A DNA stretch of 64,000 bases from Paenalcaligenes sp050487225 (lineage in GTDB: Bacteria > Pseudomonadota > Gammaproteobacteria > Burkholderiales > Burkholderiaceae_B), in the NCBI RefSeq assembly GCF_050487225.1, contig NZ_JBKQGY010000001.1, forward strand, positions 1,302,001 through 1,366,000. Direction: 5' to 3'. The stretch's first letter is position 1, and every line of letters begins with the position of its first letter. A program made the translations under genes and the position numbers. Shown piece by piece: positions 61,765 through 64,000 of this stretch. Under the pieces are notes generated by a model. It was not told the DNA's origin, searched no databases, and worked only from the letters and a program-made list of their open reading frames with translations.

Positions 61765-61769
61765 ATAAT
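61742..61769 (+). promoter_or_regulatory. probable rne promoter, overlapping the rluC start
   Basis: TTGCTC (61742-61747) and a perfect TATAAT (61764-61769) 16 bp apart on the plus strand. Transcription would begin near 61777, giving rne a leader of about 477 nt. Confidence 0.5.
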
Positions 61770-62253
61770 CGCCTCAGCCTATGAAAACTGTGACACCGTC
61801 ATACGTAGAGATGCAAAGGGTGCGTCTCCGTAGACGACAAAGGTCTAATTGTACTGCCTTAGTGCCAGTTTTCGGGGTCATTTAGTCGCCGGGGCGAGCT
61901 CACTGTTCCTGCAAGCATAGAATCTGCATGGCAAACATGACTGCTTGTGTCCCGCGTGCGGCACTGAATTATCTGCGAAAAGTCGTCGCTCTTTAGAATT
62001 TAGCACCAGACACGAGCAAAACCCGGGTCTGGCCATTGTTCCAGCAAATATTTTTTGTCAACCACACACGTGATTCTGACCATCCTGCTGCCTGAACCTC
62101 GCTCATACATGGGCTCATTGCCCCCACGACAGATTATGGTGGGCACGGCCTGATTGTTCTTGGCCCAAGCCCCCAAGCAGTGACAGTGCTACACACTGAG
62201 TGACCCGCGGTCGTGCGTTAGCAATAGCGCACCATGACTACGGAGAATTACTC
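61770..62253 (+). promoter_or_regulatory. long rne 5' leader, no coding
   Basis: About 484 bases between rluC and rne with no credible ORF. Local hairpins are possible: GTCT/AGAC at about 61831, and TGCCCCCAC pairing with GTGGGCA around 62120. E. coli rne has a leader of similar length through which RNase E limits its own mRNA; a like role here is inference, and I cannot align the structures by eye. Confidence 0.45.
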
Positions 62254-64000
62254 ATGAAACGCATGTTGTTCAATGCAACGCATCAAGAAGAATTACGCGT
62301 TGCCATTGTCGACGGTCAGAAACTGATCGATCTCGACATAGAAGCCGCTGGCCGCGAACAGCGCAAAGGCAATATCTACAAAGGGGTTATCACCCGCATT
62401 GAACCCGGTCTGGAAGCTTGTTTTGTCAGCTACGGGGAAGAGCGTCACGGTTTTCTGCCCTTCAAAGAAGTTGCCCGCACCTACTTTAAGGAAGGTGTAG
62501 ACGTACGTACAGCCCGCATTCAAGATGCGCTGCACGAAGGTCAAGAACTGATCATCCAAGTAGAGAAAGAAGAGCGTGGTAACAAGGGTGCAGCCCTCAC
62601 CACCTTTATCTCTCTGGCCGGTCGTTACTTGGTCTTGATGCCTAACAACCCTCGCGGAGGCGGCGTTTCCCGTCGCGTGGAAGGCGAAGATCGTCAAGAG
62701 TTGCGCGAAGCCATCGACCAACTGTCTATCCCTGGCGGCATGAGCATCATCGCTCGTACAGCCGGTATTGGCCGTAGCGTCGAAGAACTGCAGTGGGACT
62801 TAAACTACCTGCTGCAACTCTGGACTGCCATTGACACAGCTGCACGCGATAACCGTGCCCCTATCCTGATTTACTTGGAATCCAGCTTGGTAATCCGCGC
62901 CATCCGCGATTACTTCTCCCAAGATATCGGCGAAATCCTGATCGATACCGATGACATTTACGAGCAAGCCACTGCCTTTATGAGCGTAGTGATGCCCGAT
63001 AATGTGCAGCGTGTAAAACGCTACCGTGATGACATCCCGCTGTTCTCCCGTTTCCAAATCGAGAACCAAATCGAAACCGCGTACTCTCGTACCGTGCAGT
63101 TGCCATCTGGTGGCGCCGTGGTTATCGATCACACCGAAGCGCTAGTAGCCATCGACGTCAACTCGGCACGCTCTACGCGCGGTGCTGACATCGAAGAAAC
63201 TGCCTTGCGCACTAACCAAGAAGCCGCTGATGAAGTTGCTCGCCAACTGCGTTTGCGTGACTTGGGTGGCCTGATCGTTATCGACTTTATCGATATGGAA
63301 GACAGCAAAAACCAGCGTGCTGTAGAGCAACGTCTGCGTGATGCGCTGCATCTGGATCGCGCCCGTGTACAAATGGGCAAGATTTCGCGCTTTGGTTTGA
63401 TGGAGCTTTCCCGTCAACGCTTGCGTCCAGCCCTGAACGAAGGCTCTCACATTACTTGCCCACGCTGTACAGGTACTGGCGTGATTCGCGATGCCGAATC
63501 TAGCGCCTTGCACGTACTGCGCCTGCTGCAAGAAGAGGCCATGAAAGAAGGTACCGCCGCCATCAACGCCCAAGTGCCTGTTGATGTGGCCACCTACTTG
63601 CTGAACGAAAAACGTGCTGATGTTTCCAAAATCGAATCTCGCTTGAATATCAAGCTGACACTGATTCCAAACAAAAACCTGGAAACACCTCACCACATTA
63701 TTGAGCGACTGCGCCACGATGACGCACGCCTTGATGATGTCGTGTCTAGCTACCAACAAGTACAACAGGCTGAGCAAACCACTGCCCAACCTGCTGCACG
63801 CCCACAAGAGGTCAAGAGCCGTCCTGAGGCACTGGTAAAAGGCATCACCCCTGCACAACCAGCACCTACACCAGCTCCTGTCGCAAAAGTAGCCCCTAGC
63901 TTCTGGAAGCGTTTGGCTACATGGCTGTTTGGTGAAAAAACACCTGAGCCTGATACCAGTGCTGGCAAAAATGCCAAAAAACCAGGTCGTCGCCCAGCAA
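62254..64000 (+). CDS. rne: ribonuclease E, 5' part (runs off the window)
   Basis: 582 codons are visible. MKRMLFNATHQEELRVAIVD at the start, S1 RNA-binding domain (NIYKGVITRIEPGLEACFVS, about 40-59), 5' sensor, and the DNase I-like catalytic domain with magnesium-binding Asp in VAIDVNSA (about 301) and VIDFIDMED (about 345). The zinc-link is CPRCTGTG at about 402. After residue 510 the Pro/Ala/Lys-rich scaffold begins. Start ATG with GGAG upstream. It initiates mRNA decay and processes 5S and tRNA precursors. Confidence 0.97.
   Translation, partial: MKRMLFNATHQEELRVAIVDGQKLIDLDIEAAGREQRKGNIYKGVITRIEPGLEACFVSYGEERHGFLPFKEVARTYFKEGVDVRTARIQDALHEGQELIIQVEKEERGNKGAALTTFISLAGRYLVLMPNNPRGGGVSRRVEGEDRQELREAIDQLSIPGGMSIIARTAGIGRSVEELQWDLNYLLQLWTAIDTAARDNRAPILIYLESSLVIRAIRDYFSQDIGEILIDTDDIYEQATAFMSVVMPDNVQRVKRYRDDIPLFSRFQIENQIETAYSRTVQLPSGGAVVIDHTEALVAIDVNSARSTRGADIEETALRTNQEAADEVARQLRLRDLGGLIVIDFIDMEDSKNQRAVEQRLRDALHLDRARVQMGKISRFGLMELSRQRLRPALNEGSHITCPRCTGTGVIRDAESSALHVLRLLQEEAMKEGTAAINAQVPVDVATYLLNEKRADVSKIESRLNIKLTLIPNKNLETPHHIIERLRHDDARLDDVVSSYQQVQQAEQTTAQPAARPQEVKSRPEALVKGITPAQPAPTPAPVAKVAPSFWKRLATWLFGEKTPEPDTSAGKNAKKPGRRPA

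Noticed and set aside
63142..63858. 238-codon minus-strand ORF
   Set aside because: Antisense to rne; no recognisable domain.
1..64000. CRISPR arrays, prophage, intact IS elements, tRNA or rRNA genes
   Set aside because: None found by reading: no regularly spaced repeats, no transposase or integrase frames, no tRNA-like cloverleaf recognised in the gaps.

Overview
The window is chromosomal DNA from a betaproteobacterium, most likely an Alcaligenaceae member (Burkholderiales). Three things point there: the gene order pyrG-kdsA-(DUF1330)-eno-ftsB, the order yceD-rpmF-plsX-fabH-fabD-fabG-acpP-fabF-(ygfX-like)-rpoE-rseA-rseB-mucD-lepA-lepB-rnc-era-recO, and the neighbourhood leuS-lptE-holA-proA. 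Base composition is near 50 % G+C, low for that family. I see no prophage, complete insertion sequence, CRISPR array, tRNA or rRNA gene.

Layout. 1-400: 5' end of an SPFH/prohibitin-like gene preceded by a tiny membrane-protein ORF and its own promoter, all on the minus strand. 0.5-4.9 kb: two divergent CirA/FepA-like TonB-dependent receptors with Fur-box-like sequences between them. 5-10.4 kb: cyclopropane fatty acid synthase, two Bcr/CflA-type efflux genes (one divergent from a NimR-like AraC regulator), and rpmB-rpmG. 10.5-21.6 kb, plus strand: leuS, lptE, holA, proA, hemJ-like, an RlmL-like methyltransferase, a 44-codon ORF behind an operator-like palindromic promoter, an RDD protein, hslO, dgkA and an isolated TadE-like gene. 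21.6-28.2 kb, minus: ftsB, eno, DUF1330, kdsA, pyrG, pepP. 28.4-35.4 kb: ETF-ubiquinone oxidoreductase, two transporters, the glutathione-dependent formaldehyde pathway pair (fghA, adhC), and an NlpC/P60 lipoprotein. 35.5-40.9 kb: a Fur-box DUF2325 gene, cysB, lptF, pepA-holC and a Bax-inhibitor-1 family gene. 40.9-41.5 kb: a gene-poor segment bounded by related inverted repeats, possibly a decayed MITE-like element. 41.5-58.8 kb, minus: rarD, a PIN-domain gene, recO-era-rnc-lepB-lepA, mucD-rseB-rseA-rpoE, then fatty-acid synthesis genes back to yceD. 58.8-64 kb: maf, an RsmI-like methylase, gph-rluC (minus) and the start of rne (plus) with a leader of nearly 500 nt.

Functional themes. Envelope biogenesis recurs: lptE, lptF, kdsA, cfa, plsX and fab genes, dgkA, the sigma-E cassette, lepB and ftsB. 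Translation and RNA metabolism also recur: leuS, rpmB, rpmG, rpmF, rlmL-like, rnc, era, lepA, rluC and rne. Iron uptake is represented by the two receptors and the DUF2325 gene, all near Fur-like sites. There are five small-molecule exporter genes (two Bcr/CflA, two EamA/DMT, one UMF1-type).

The parts least explained by known biology are the 44-codon gene at 18438-18572 with a perfect 37-bp palindrome built from two AGGGTTAACCCT sites around its -10 box; the 402-bp inverted-repeat segment at 41107-41508; the 30-residue membrane ORF ahead of the SPFH gene; and the lone TadE-like gene whose start lies beside a long hairpin.
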